From positions 1,958,501 through 2,022,500 of the forward strand of contig JAWRVZ010000049.1 in NCBI GenBank assembly GCA_037043235.1: a stretch of DNA of 64,000 nucleotides, read 5' to 3'. Positions 45,400 to 56,740 of the stretch are shown piece by piece (the first letter of the stretch is position 1; every line of letters begins with the position of its first letter). This DNA is from Rhodeus uyekii (lineage: Eukaryota; Chordata; Actinopteri; Cypriniformes; Acheilognathidae). The position numbers and the translations under genes were made by a program. The notes under the pieces were generated by a model. That model did not search any database. It had not been told where the DNA came from and was given only the letters and a program-made list of their open reading frames with translations.

Positions 45400-46441
45400 T
45401 TGTTCATTTATGTTATATCCGTTCTTAGCTGTTTGTAAATCAATTAAATTTTTACTCTTAAACGATTTTGAGAGATTTTTGTATTTGCTAATTCGGGGAA
45501 CAGACACAATCTCTATAGGATGATATCTAGGTGAAAGAGTCTCTATGTGTTGTATTTTATCTGACCTCTGTGACGTGAGACAGCTAGCAGACGGTCGGTT
45601 TAGCCAGTTTGTCTGCTTCCTGACCTGGACCCCAGTTAGTCAAGGTTTAGCTCTAAGACTATATGCCAAATTATTAGAGAGAAGAGCGGCACCATCCCAG
45701 GTGGGATGAATACCATCTCTTTTCAACAGGTCAGGTCTGCCCCAAAAACTTTTCCAATTGTCTATAAACCCTATGTTATTCCGCGGGCACCACTTAGACA
45801 TCCAGCCATTGAGTGAGGATAATCTGCTAAGCATCTCATCACTCCTGCGCATAGGAAGAGGGCCAGAGCAAATTACGGTGCCTGACATCGTACTTGCGAG
45901 TTCACACACCTCTTTAATATTACTTTTAGTGATCTCCGACTGACGAAGTCGGACATCATTAGCGCCGACGTGAATAACAATCTTAGAATATTTACGATTA
46001 GCTTTAGCCAGCACTTTTAAATTTGCTTTGACGTCAGGCGCTCTGGCTCCCGGCAAACATGTGACTATGGTGGCTGGAGTCTCTATTTTCACATTCCGAG
46101 TAATAGAATCGCCAATCACTAGGGCACTTTCAACAGGTTTCTCAGTGGGTGCGTCACTGAGTGGGGAGAACCTGTTTGATGTTCTGATCGGAATGGAACA
46201 GTGGTTTTTTGACCCGCGATTATGCCGTCTCACAGTCACCCAGTTGCCCTGCTGCACGGGCTCTACAGCCGGAACCGAACAATGTACAGGGTTTGCTAAG
46301 CTAGTCGCATCCAAAGTAGTATCTAAAGCCCTTGCATTCTTACTATCCTCGATTAAAGTTTGGATGCGTGTCTCTAATTCTGAAACCTTCTCTGTCAGCC
46401 TGACTATGTCCCTACATTTATGACATGTGAAGCCTTCACAG

Positions 46442-46778
46442 CAGGGGCGTAGCTAGAAATTTATTTTTGAGGGGGCCCAGCTTAAAATGAGGGGGCCTGA
46501 GCATAACACAGTCGGCTGGATTCGAACCTGTGCGGGGACGCACCAATGGATCTCTAGTCCATAGCCTTAACCTCTCAGCCAAGACTGGTTGTGGTGTGAA
46601 TTGCAGCGCGCTATTCTTGACTTTCGCGGTGCGTTGCGATCGTCTTGTGCGGCGGGCGATATGTGTTTTCACTTTAGTTTTCACAGTCGCGATTTTAAAC
46701 AATTGAAAATCTGAGGGGGCCGGACATGTAAATGAGGGGGCCCAGGCCCACCCAGGCCCCCCCGTGGCTACGCCACTG
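46442..46778. mobile_element. hAT-type element, 337 bp, inside LINE ORF1
   Basis: Terminal inverted repeats CAGGGGCGTAGC and GCTACGCCACTG (one mismatch) are flanked by the exact 8-bp duplication CTTCACAG at 46434-46441 and 46779-46786. It codes for no transposase. The middle carries a tRNA-Ser-like segment on the minus strand (46507-46591). Confidence 0.9.
46507..46591 (-). pseudogene. tRNA-Ser(AGA)-like segment carried by the hAT element
   Basis: Minus strand reads 'tggctgagaggttaaggc' (A box and D arm), 'tatggactagagatccat' (anticodon arm with AGA in the loop), a long variable arm 'gtgcgtccccgcac', then 'aggttcgaatcc' (B box, T arm) and 'gccgactgtg' (3' acceptor side). The order and variable arm fit class II tRNA-Ser. 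The acceptor stem pairs only partly (mismatches at the outer pairs), so it is a tRNA-derived segment rather than a likely working tRNA gene. Confidence 0.7.
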
Positions 46779-46854
46779 CTTCACAGCTGACAGAGACAGA
46801 AAGACTATGCATGAAGCAGGCAGTGCAAGTGACAATTTTGAGAGAAGATGACAT

Positions 46855-47699
46855 GACTCACCGCGTGTGTTGATCCAACTTGTTGACCAGTTGTTTGATG
46901 AAGTCGGGAAAAAAGGCGCGAGCGAGAAAAACGCTGTATGCACGGACAGTAAGATAGCACAATGCTAACGCGTTTAGCGACTTAGATTAAAGCTAACGAT
47001 TACAATATATTAAATAATCTAATATTGTATTTAGCAATACAAACAAACGTTGAGTTTAAGATCTAAAACAAAAATCAAGTTTATATGACAGTACAAACGC
47101 AAACGCAATCCACTCGAGCAGACAGGAAACAGCAGTGCAGTACCAGTAAACAGCAGTGAGCGTGTTACTACTGTGTGAGCTACGAGTGGTCTCTCATTTT
47201 TCTCATTTTTCTCTTATTTTTGTTTTCGTTTAGTTGATTATAGGTTGTAGTTTTTCTTCTCTAAGTTAGTAAAGTAGGGAGGTGTATACGGTGGTTGGAG
47301 CATGGCTTCCCCAGGCAGCAGGAGCTTTAACTCTCTATCGAGGCGTCACGGTGTTAAAATAGAGTCTGCCGCTGGAATGCAGTTTAGCGGTGGGAGAAGT
47401 GATCAGTTGCGAGAATATTGTGTCGGCGTCCCGCATGAGCAATGCAGTTGTTGTGTTTGTGAAAACTGTTGATTTTAGTAAATCAGCAAGTCCAAAATGG
47501 TATAGTGATTAATGGTGTTTTTACACAAGTGCTTCTCTTGTCTACACCTTCAAAAAAAGTTGAAGGTATTTTCTTTGAGGATCTTTCAATAGTCTCAGTG
47601 CGTTCATCTTTTTCACTGGGACTCTATAGACAAATGTAATGTGTGTGTGCATTTTCACTCCATTTCCCACAATCCTCTGCTTTGCTCTGATTACCCGTA
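46855..47699. other. probable LINE 5' UTR and flank
   Basis: The first few hundred bases upstream of ORF1 should be the LINE 5' UTR, but no second copy in the window allows the border to be set. No gene seen. Confidence 0.35.
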
Positions 47700-48001
47700 C
47701 ACCTGATATGATTGACTATAAACTCTCACACACCCATCTCCTCAGTGCGAAGTCTTGTTTTGCCCTGACTAACATTTCTGAGCGTTTACCCTGTGTTTAT
47801 TCTGATCTCTGTGTGTTACCCCGGACTGTGTATTCTGTTACAACCCATCGCTGCCTGCCCTGACTCTTGCCTGCCTTATAGTCTACGTCTCTGCCTTGTC
47901 TCTGTTATTCTTTTGCTGGTGATTTACCCCTGCCTGTCTTACCACGATTATTCTGAATAAAAGCTGCAAATGGATCCCACTGCTTCTGACCCTGTGTTAC
48001 A
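47700..48001 (+). repeat. LTR-like repeat
   Basis: Related to 40520-40793. Contains 'ctgaataaaagctgcaaatg' and ends 'gaccctgtgttaca'. Left border not found. Confidence 0.4.
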
Positions 48002-48288
48002 GTATGTGTATCAAGCAGATCAGAATAATTCCTACAATAAAAGTATACTGCACTCACAGAAACAAATACTGTTGGGGAAAATAAATGTGCTTGTTCAACA
48101 TATAAAATTGTGTTTTAACAGAACTATTTGCACAAATAGATTGGACACAATCATGGAGAACATGCTTGTTTAATACTTTTAAATTGTCACTGAATCTATG
48201 GACAATCACATGGGTTTAAGATTAATTTGTATTTGTTTATATTGATTGCTGCATGTTTTTTTTTTCATAGATCTCGTTGAAATCTTTG

Positions 48289-51200
48289 TCAGGGCTGCGC
48301 AAAGGTCAACTGCACATCTCCACGAATTTCTAAGACATCAATCGCTCCCAGATTAGTGTAACGATGCTTGTAAGTGTGAGTTTGTTGTCCATTAACAAAC
48401 ACCATGTACTGATCATGACTGCAAAAAATGGTGACCTGAAATGCACAATGAAAAAGATGTGAAACTGTACAGTCATTGCAGTGTATTTACATTTATCTGC
48501 ACATTGTGCATTTTAACAGACATCTTAGAATCTTAGTCCAGTGGAAGGACTGGGAAAAAAAAGTGTCTCAATCAACCCAAATTCACTCTTTGCACACCTA
48601 CCTGCATCGCTTCCCCTCTTTTAAATGGAAAGAGCCCAGATCGCTCCTCAGAGCCCCATTGTCCATTCTCACACGTGTTGCGAACAACCACATTCTCATC
48701 AAAACGAAGACTGTATTTAAAAGCAACTCCAGTTCTGTGATGTAGTCTAATCCCTACTCTGTTGAAGAAATAAAATGATGTTAGATGTGTCATCACGACA
48801 TTCCATGAGTATTGCACAATATTTACAACAGCAGAATTATTATCTGTGAGAGATTTGACATTTTCAAACCTGTTTGCTTGGGGATTGATGACTCCGTTGA
48901 TGATGATGACTTTCCCAGGCTGAAGTCCACCATGAATGGTGCTTTTATACGGGACATTCTGATCGTGGGTCAAAATAATACATATTTATATTATTCTGCA
49001 ATATACATAGAATATTAATTATGTAATATTGCGTCAAACTGTCAAATCGACTTAAATACAATGATTTTTTTTTATGGATTATTTAAGATTGTGTTTACAA
49101 TTTGATGTTCAAATCACAGTCCATGCATAGTAAAAAATTACATTCCTACAATAAAAGTATGCTGTTAATAGTACTCACAAATAATAATGACAATAATAAT
49201 TGCAAGTATTTGATTATTTTCCCGTGGTATACCTTCTCATGTATCATTATGTAACTAATGAAATAAATGTTTGTTATTAGGAATTCCAGTGCTGGTTCAA
49301 ACCACAAGCAATTCTTGTTGTCATGATTTAATATTAGAGATGTATGTATTATATAAATGTTTTGTCTACAAAACATTTCCCATAACTTACAAAGGCTCCT
49401 GGAGGTGCAGCATGATGGTGCTGTGAATAAAAGATTAAAGATTATTAGAACAGAAAAAGATTTAGGTTATTTAGATTTTTTTTAAATTACATTTATATTT
49501 CTACACACATATTCTTCTCTTTATTATTCAATTCAAATGCATTATTCAGCACAGAACTTCATGAAGAAGGCACAGTTCATTTGCTTCAGAAATGTGTGTG
49601 CTGCATCGATTGGACGTGTTCTTTTGTTTTTATCAAAAGATACGGCAACGGCAAGCATTTGTTCCCCTGAGGCTACACAGATAAGTACAATTATTTTACA
49701 TTTTGAGGATATCTGGAAGCGACAAAGTGAATGTCCCAAATCCATTTGTCCTTTGTCAGAAGCAATTCAGTGTTACTTTAACTGTTTGTCGAGTGGGATT
49801 AAACGTATCTGAGCAGAGTTCATTTGGCTGTATTGTGTGAGTTTTTTGGAGTATGTTGAAAAAGAGAGAGACAATGGTTTACTGTCGGGAATTTGGTGTG
49901 TTCATCCACATTCAGTGTAGACGGTATCACTGATTGCATTAATACATAATAAATGTCAACCCAGTGTTTAATACAAAAAAACTTTGCAAACTTTATAAAT
50001 TAAACTTGAGAAACATAATATAACAATTTCATGCTGCATTTCATGACTCTTTTAAAAGGTACAGCAAGCAATTTCTGAGAACTGAAATGAAAATTACAGA
50101 GACAGGGGAGGAGAGAAAGACCAAGAGGGAGATTTACAGAAAGACTATAATAGAGAAATAGAGATGGCTACAATATTACCAGAGAGGAATAGTTCAGAGG
50201 AATATCTTTTGAAATAGAAGGGTTATGGCCAGCCAAAAACTTTAGCACCCACGTTGATACTGGAGAGAGATTAGAGAATGGGAAGGCCTGAAAATGGATG
50301 CAATATTTCTGCTCAAAGAGTAATATTGGTCTTGCTGTTTCACATAACCAAGATATACTGTTTTTGTCAGGGTAGTGGGATGAAGGGATGAGTGAGGGAG
50401 GAAGGATATTTTATTAATAAAGCAAAGAAGACAAAATACATAGAGTAGACTTGGCTCGACGTTACTGGACTAGGTATTAGACTTGACACCATATGAAGAC
50501 ATGACAATGACAACGATGCAACACTGGAGAATAAACAGGAACACAAGGCATGTTAATGATGGAGAACGGGGGAAATCAGACAATAACAGGGGAACAAGAC
50601 GGGCGGGGTTACACAATGACACGACAAAACATGACATGAACACGCAGCCAATGAGAACACGCATAAGCCGCGTGTCCACAAGAAACAAGACGACAACAAA
50701 GCATGCAGCTTGTTTTTACTAGTGTGTGTTCATTTTTGGACTTTTTCATTTTGTTTCTGTTATTGGCTTGATTGGCTTTCAGCGCTGCTACAGCATCTCA
50801 TTGCTATTGATTGAGTGTCACTCTCTGGTCTGTCTTTATGTTGCTAAAGCCTGCTACCATCTTAATAGAGTTCCTTCAACATCTGACTAGTTGTGTTTCA
50901 CTTATTTCTGTATTCATAACTGGATCATTGGTGTTATTCCATCTGACAGTGGTACAATAATACAATGCATGTTGTTTTTGTCCTTACCTCAAGAAACTGG
51001 AAGGCAACTAAACTCAGTTCCACCTTCTCAGAAACCTGGACTCTGTCCACCCAAGAGAACGGCATACGGTGCTTGTATTCAGAGAATGGTTTCCCATTGG
51101 CACTTATCTAAAGCCAGAAACACAGTTATTTTTCTGCTAAAAAAGGCATGTAACACAGTATATATATGGATAAAATCAAGCTAATAACAAGCAAAAAAGT

Positions 51201-52337
51201 ACCTTGTAAGACTCCTGGGTGACAAAAATCTGAAGCACAAACGGTTGTCCTCTCGGGAAGGGAATTTCGGACTTCTTTTCCTCTTTGCCCCAGACATCTT
51301 TCTCACGGGTGTTGTGAATAACGTCCCCAGATCCTCCATATTGAGGAGTAAAGTGAAAAACATGATCAGACCCATACAGGAAGTCCACTACAAATCTAGA
51401 GAAGTATTGGAAAGAAAAAACATATAATTTATGGTTATTCGTTTGTTAATACACTGCATGGATTTTGTAAAATATTTTGCATTTGTGGAAACATCAGCTG
51501 CATGAAGTGTGAAACATAAAAAACATTCTATATTGTAAGACTATTGTTGGCGAGATAAAGCACATTCATATCAGTTTACAGAGAGACTTTTACTCACCTG
51601 TAGGCATCTGGCAAAACCCGTCCACTTACAGTAATAACCATTCCATCCTTCAATCCTCCCTGGATGGGAGTACTGAATGGGACACTCTGTATGAAAAAAA
51701 ATAATAATAATATCAGACATTTCATAAAATAAGTGCTTGCACATCATTAGCTTGTACTACTTGCATACAATCGTTTTATTCTGTGATTATTAATGAGAAC
51801 AAGATTCATGGTGAGGCTGGTTGTCATAAATCACAGGGTTTGTTGGGTTGTGTGAGGTAAATAGATATAGTAAAGGACTGACAGTGAAGGTGAAAAGACA
51901 GACACAATTATATTTGATACTCATGTATTTATTAGATTTGGGTTACGATATATTTTTGAGTTTAGGTGAAGTACATACTAATATATCAATGATATAGTAA
52001 ATCTGATGTTATTGGTGTTTATTTCTTTTAATAGTGGTATAATAGAATAATAGTATAACAGTTTTATAATAGTGTAAATAGTGTTTAATAGTAACATTTT
52101 ATGTTCACTTGCGAATACAATTAGCTTTCCTGCTGTTAACAGGACACTTCAGTGTTTCTCTCAGAGAAAGCATTTCATTCTCCAACACGTCCACCTCCCA
52201 ATACATTACTCTAAATGTACGCATCATGTGATCATATTTATTTCATAATTTTATATTAGTCTGTATCTTAAGTAGCATTTTAAAAATAATTTCTGACTTA
52301 CCGGGTTGAAAAACGGCGGTTGCTGATACAGAGCCAT
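48289..52337 (-). CDS. tandem-repeat galectin (galectin-9-like), eight exons
   Basis: Beta-galactoside-binding lectin family, cytosolic and secreted without signal peptide, with immune roles. Exons (minus): 52337-52302, 51686-51598, 51395-51203, 51107-50988, 49420-49391, 48958-48870, 48758-48602, 48435-48289. All have GT-AG borders and keep one frame: 286 aa. CRD1 is residues 13-146; linker HHHAAPPGAF 147-156 is one exon; CRD2 is 157-286. The exon sizes and phases of the two CRDs mirror each other (89-nt exons 2 and 6 both end in phase 2). Landmarks: 'PIQGGLKDGMVITVSGRVL', 'EYKHRMPF', 'IHGGLQPGKVIIINGVI', 'YKHRYTNLGAIDVLEI'. In CRD1 the canonical HxNxR is H56-T58-Q60 and WGxExR ends in Lys82. 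In CRD2 it is K200-S202-R204 with W220, E223, R225 intact. Binding of ordinary galactosides is therefore doubtful. Extra linker exons might have been missed in intron 4 or 5. Confidence 0.9.
50400..50730 (-). repeat. LTR-like repeat in galectin intron 4
   Basis: Minus-strand composition and layout (polyadenylation-like 'tttattaataaagc' complement at one end, CG-containing unique promoter-like part) resemble the solo LTRs of this window. No terminal duplication established. Confidence 0.3.
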
Positions 52338-53629
52338 TTTGCCAGTGTCAGACAGGATTCAAGTCCGGGTGATGGCTGCTGGTGGCGCAGGAACTCAATG
52401 GGCTGGTGCGGGTTAGTGATGTTACACTCTGTGCCGAGGCTTCGGAGCGTGTGTCGAGTGAAGCGCGTATCAAGGCTTATATCGGTTTAGACCAATGACG
52501 TCAGAGATGATGTCTGAATCCTCACCTCCGCCTGAGTGCTTCAGTGAGCGGGTCGAATCTTGCAGCAAAATTTTGATTTATCTTTTCTTGGCTAGCCAAA
52601 TATTTGGCGATTGGAGGATCAACTTCAGTACTGGGAGAGACAGACAGTTATTGTTCCACATCTGTACAGGCTTGCAGTCAAGTATTTATGCAAATAAAAT
52701 TCTTGAACCTCGGCTTCATCTTTGCCTTGAGGAAGGGTGTTTGCAAAGGCAGGAGAAGTTGTCAAAAAACAGAATCGTCTTAGCCCTAAAACAGTTGAAA
52801 AATAATATTCTTGAATAAAAACTCCTAAAATACAACCTCTTGATTATTTTTCTTGTTTCCAAAAAAATCACAGTCCAAGATACACAAGCACATTCACTGT
52901 CCTCTGCCCAGTTAAACCCAGACACTTGTACAATTATAATTTTGCCCCGTCTGCCTATGACCAAACAATTGATTTACATACATTTTATTCATTTATGTAT
53001 CCTTTATTTATCCAGGAAAATCCCATTGAGATATCATAACCTCTTCTTCTAGGGAGATGGTCAAAAACTGTCAGCACACATAGTTTCAGACAAATTATTT
53101 GAAACGGAAAATCCAACAATAGCTGAATATAGTTGATAGTCCCATACATTTCATGCCAATACATGTATTACAAAGTTATGTTAATACAATCATTATATAC
53201 CACAATTAAATACACATTATCACACACCACATCAGGCACATCTGTAATGTATCTGATTGTTTTATACTCTTTGGCCACTAGATGGTTTTGTGAGCAAATG
53301 AGGCTTCGAGAAATGAACCCTTTTGTGAACCACTAGGCTGGTCAATGCTTCATGAGGCTTCATCTCGCCATCACTAGTGATCATGTGCGGGTAATGATAG
53401 CTGATGAGGGTACTGCTAACGCTAGCTAGTAACGGGTTAGTAACGCTAACGCACACACACTCACCTCGCATACACACACATGCTGGAGACAGTGAATTCA
53501 TGAACCATGACAGACAGATTATAATCAAGACAGACCTAAACTTACAAAATGTCTGGAATCTCAAGTGTTGCTTATTATCTTAGATAAGACAAGATAATGT
53601 TATCTTACTGTTAATAAATCCTTCACACC
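52338..53629. other. upstream flank of the galectin gene
   Basis: A perfect CRE palindrome TGACGTCA lies at 52496-52503, 159 bases above the start codon. The surrounding 52430-52560 ('gaggcttcggagc', 'gtgtcgagtgaagcg') and 53260-53370 ('cactagatgg', 'gaggcttcgag') look like decayed repeat ends, so the CRE may be repeat-derived. No exon is called. Confidence 0.35.
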
Positions 53630-54350
53630 AGCACTTGAATCCACCCTGTTCGTTCTGTGACATTACGACACCACCAATTGAGGACTCAGCGGGGAAGGAT
53701 TTCTGTTTCGCCAATGCCCACCATGTACTCCACTCCACAATTTCTACGGGGGCTGCAGGTCAAGAGACTGCGCTCCCTTTGCCAACACAGAGTGGATTTA
53801 AGAATGTTTGCCCGGGAGTTTAATGATGCGACACTAAAGGACCTTTTTAACATGGCCCTCGATATGCCCCAAAGCTGGTGGAGGATGGATGATCTAGTCC
53901 ACCTGAGCTTCTGGGGGTTTGTGGATGCTCTCATCACCCCGCCCACCGCATCGCACCCAGCGGCTCACCCTGAACGTCCCAGAGGTCGAACCAGAGCCCT
54001 CGCTGCCTGACCTGCAGGCCGTCCCAGAGCCCGCTGCTGGCCAGGAGGCCGAGTCGGAACCCTCGCGGCCATACCTGCCAGCCTCTGAACTCTCACCGCC
54101 GGACCCTCTGGCGCCGCCGGACCTTGCCTAACTTTCTTCCCCTTTCTTCCCTGGCTTTTTGCTAGGTTCCTTGACCTGCTTGTTGACCCTGGCTGACCTA
54201 TGACCGGGAGGAGCCCACTTGGTTGCTTCCTCCGGTCCCACCCTGGCCCCCTTTCCAGAACCCTGGTCTGGTCGAACCACCTGGGCTCATCCATCCTGCC
54301 CCTTCCTGGACTTTTTTGTTTGACTTTTTGATTTTTTTTCCCTAGGTTGT
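53630..54350 (+). pseudogene. Ty3/Gypsy-like Gag relic
   Basis: The plus strand at 53657-54010 reads 'DLRMFAREFNDATLKDLFNM' followed by 'ALDMPQSWWRMDDLVHLSFW' and 'GFVDAL', resembling the capsid region of fish Gypsy-type elements. A Pro/Glu-rich stretch follows (VPEPAAGQEAESEPSRPYLP). No protease or RT follows, so it is a fragment. The family call rests on a weak pattern. Confidence 0.5.
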
Positions 54351-54429
54351 TATTATGCCTTTGTTTTGCCCCTGACCATTTTCTTTCTTTGGTTTGTTCA
54401 GATTTGTATTAGTTTGTCTGGTGTTCAAT

Positions 54430-55900
54430 GTAGGGATACGTTGGAGAGGAGGAATAATGTTACTAAATCAGTGGAGCCATTTGGATAGAGAAATGAAGCT
54501 TCTGTGTGAGCTGGGTAGTAGAATAGTGAATTTTGATCTTGTTAGCAAGTGGCTGGATGTTGCTGTGGCAGTTGCAATGGAAATGTTCCTATTAATGAAT
54601 TGAGGCTGTAGGTTTGAGTTTGTGAAAACTAATACTTTAGTTGATGAGAGTTTGTTGGGCTTCTGGTTTGATTGAATAAAACGTGTGATGAGGTGATTGG
54701 ATTTGTCTATGAAGAGAGGGTCGGATGGGAGTTCAGCCTGACCTTCTAAAAGGAAGGTATGCTAAGGATTTTTATGGTTGAAATTAAATTGATGATGGGA
54801 AATAAAAGGCCTTTATAGTTTGGTATGTCTTATTTTGCTTTAAGAAGAAATAGTTTTGTCGTTCAGTGATGGCAAGTCAGAGATTGTGGATGGATTTGGA
54901 TTAAGACTGGATGTGATGTTGAATACTCTATTGTCAGCAGCCTGCATTTCTGTGTGAGTTTGAGATGAGGACAGGCCTCGAGTTCTGAGTGTGCCTGGAC
55001 ACGTTTATTTGATCTGGCACTCATGATAGAAAAGAATGTCTTATTTCTCCTGAGGCCAGAGGATTGTAGCGAAAACCCATCTGACATGAAGAGCTTAACT
55101 TTGGTCATGTTGAGACTTAGGCAGAGTCAAAATGCAAATGAGAAAAACTTTTGTTGGCGAGATAAAGCACATTCATATCCTTTTACAAAGAGACTGTTAC
55201 TTGCTTGTTGGCATCTGTCAAAACACTTCCACATACAGTAATAATCCATCCATCCTTCATTCCTCCCTGGATCGGAGTACTGAATGGGACACTTTGTATG
55301 AAAAAAATAATAATAATATCAGACATTTAATAAAATGAGTGCTTCTACATCATTAGCTTGTACTACTTGCATACAATAGTTTTATTCTGTGATTATTAAT
55401 GAGAACAAGATTCATGGTGAGGCTGGTAATGCGGAGATGTTTAATTCAGAGATTAAGAGCTCTTGAGTTTTACAGTGGACACAAAGCATTATTTTTCAAA
55501 CTGATTTCCACTTTCATAAAAAAATAGATAAGCCTGATTAAATAAACTATTTTAATGAAAAATAGATGCTTTGTCATAGTTTATGGAGCAAGAGCACCAC
55601 AATCTTCAATACCTCAGTGTGACATCACAGTGTTTGTTGTATTGTGTCTATAGTTATAATAAAGGACTGACAGAAAAAAATCAAAGGAGACACACATGTA
55701 TTTATTAGATTTTGGGCTACGATATATTTTTGAGTATAGGTGAAGTACATACTAATATATAAATGATATAGAAAATCTGATGTTATACAATGTTATTTGG
55801 GTGTTTGTTATCTTTTAATAGTGGTATAACAGAATAATAGTATAACAGTGTATATAATATAGTAGTGGTAAACAGTGGTGTGATAGTTCACAGGCACATA
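54430..55900. repeat. segmental duplication block D, copy 1
   Basis: Matches 58640-59780 in order ('gttgctgtggcagttgcaat', 'gttgggcttctggtttgatt', 'ccagaggattg.agcgaaaa', 'tggcgagataaagcacattc'). Its upper part (55140-55900) also matches 51540-52130 around galectin exon 2. It is thus a partial copy of the galectin gene's intron 1-exon 2-intron 2 region joined to unrelated DNA. Confidence 0.75.
55205..55293 (-). pseudogene. galectin exon 2 pseudo-copy 1
   Basis: 89 bases aligned to galectin exon 2 (51598-51686), still open: 'SVPFSTPIQGGMKDGW' and 'IITVCGSVLTDAN'. The acceptor CAG has become CAA and the donor CAG|GTGAG has become CAA|GCAAG. No exons 1, 3 or 4 are nearby. Confidence 0.85.
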
Positions 55901-56367
55901 CAATTAGGTTTCCTGCTCTGAAAAGCACACTCCAGTGTTTCCGTTTGGACATCTTTAAGAGAAACCATTTCAACCTCCAAAACGTACACCTTGTGTTACA
56001 GTATGCTAAATGTACACATCATGTGACCACGCAACATATGGTCCTCTGGACAGCAGATGGACTCTGAAATAGTGGGCATCAGAAAACACCATCCACAGTG
56101 TTCCTGAGCCGCTCTTCATCCCAAACCAGTGGGTTCAAGACTTCTTCCACCCGTAACCGCAGCGCTGCTCGTCCTATCGCTGTATCGGCTCACATGCATC
56201 AGCAATCTGTCTTATGGACTCAAGAGTCCATCTTCCTAGCATGTGTTCAAAAAGTAAAGAAATGCTCGTATTACTTCACTTGCGAATGGAGCAAAATATT
56301 AATATTTTAATATTACTGCTCTGAGACAGGTTCTTGTGCATTGTCACATATCGTATGTTATGTTGAT
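55901..56367. other. block D remainder and unannotated flank
   Basis: The first part (to about 56040) still resembles 52130-52230 ('ctccagtgtttc', 'taaatgtac.catcatgtga'). No copy of galectin exon 1 follows. Nothing else recognised. Confidence 0.45.
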
Positions 56368-56740
56368 TGTTACGACCCGCTCGTTTCAGATCGCAACATG
56401 AAAGAGGGATCAGGCAAGATGTTTAATCAAACAAAAGTTTTATTTAAATTAAACATATACCCAAATAATAACAATAATAAACATAAGTCTAGGATTAAGT
56501 AAGTAAGTAAACAAACAAACAAACAAAGATAACAAAGATGACGCTACAGGTGTAAAGTAAAGCATACAACAGAGACACTCAGGAGGAATCCTTTCTCCCT
56601 GAGGTGCCCGATTGGAATGAGGAAGAGGAAGCACTCTCTTGTACTCTAGCTAACGATCAATTAACAGAAGATTAGCCAATCAGGAAACTCCCATGATCAG
56701 CACCCATGAAGTCAGGAGGAGGAGACTCGGTGTCGTCACA
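56368..56740 (-). mobile_element. solo LTR, 373 bp
   Basis: On the minus strand it starts TGTGACGACACC and ends GGGTCGTAACA. It is flanked by the exact 5-bp duplication TTGAT at 56363-56367 and 56741-56745. Recombined solo LTR; no internal genes. Confidence 0.88.

Larger units (their letters stand above)
41868..46854 (-). mobile_element. L2-type LINE, almost complete
   Basis: Minus-strand non-LTR retrotransposon: 5' region, ORF1 (esterase type), ORF2 (endonuclease plus RT), a 3' UTR of about 660 bases (42534-41868) and the tandem tail 'tgacttgacttgacttgac'. The 3' UTR is shared with truncated copies at 1965-2337 and 24994-25437, so this family has been the active source here. The upper border is set at the ORF1 start codon; the 5' UTR probably continues to about 47300. 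ORF2 is open throughout; ORF1 is split by a hAT insertion (46442-46778), which should prevent autonomous retrotransposition of this copy. Confidence 0.88.
45640..46854 (-). pseudogene. LINE ORF1 (esterase type), split by a hAT element
   Basis: From ATG 46854 the frame has two CxxC pairs (CTAC, CHKC, a zinc-knuckle-like unit), a heptad-rich coiled coil ('RLTEKVSELETRIQTLIE') and an SGNH-type esterase domain. Esterase motifs: GDS in 'ALVIGDSITRNV', GxND in 'IVIHVGANDVRL', and DxxH in 'RDGIHPTWDGAALL'. This is the ORF1 of CR1/L2 LINEs, which binds the element RNA. Coding segments are 46854-46779 and 46433-45640 (289 codons plus stop without the insert and one target-site copy). The 337-bp hAT element with its 8-bp duplication interrupts it after residue 25. 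No other break was seen. Confidence 0.88.

Noticed and set aside
49542..49745. Possible extra linker exon of the galectin
   Set aside because: The minus-strand frame lacks acceptor/donor pairs in a matching phase and has no linker-like composition.
52496..52503. CRE palindrome upstream of the galectin gene
   Set aside because: One 8-base site in a stretch that looks repeat-derived is not enough to claim regulation.
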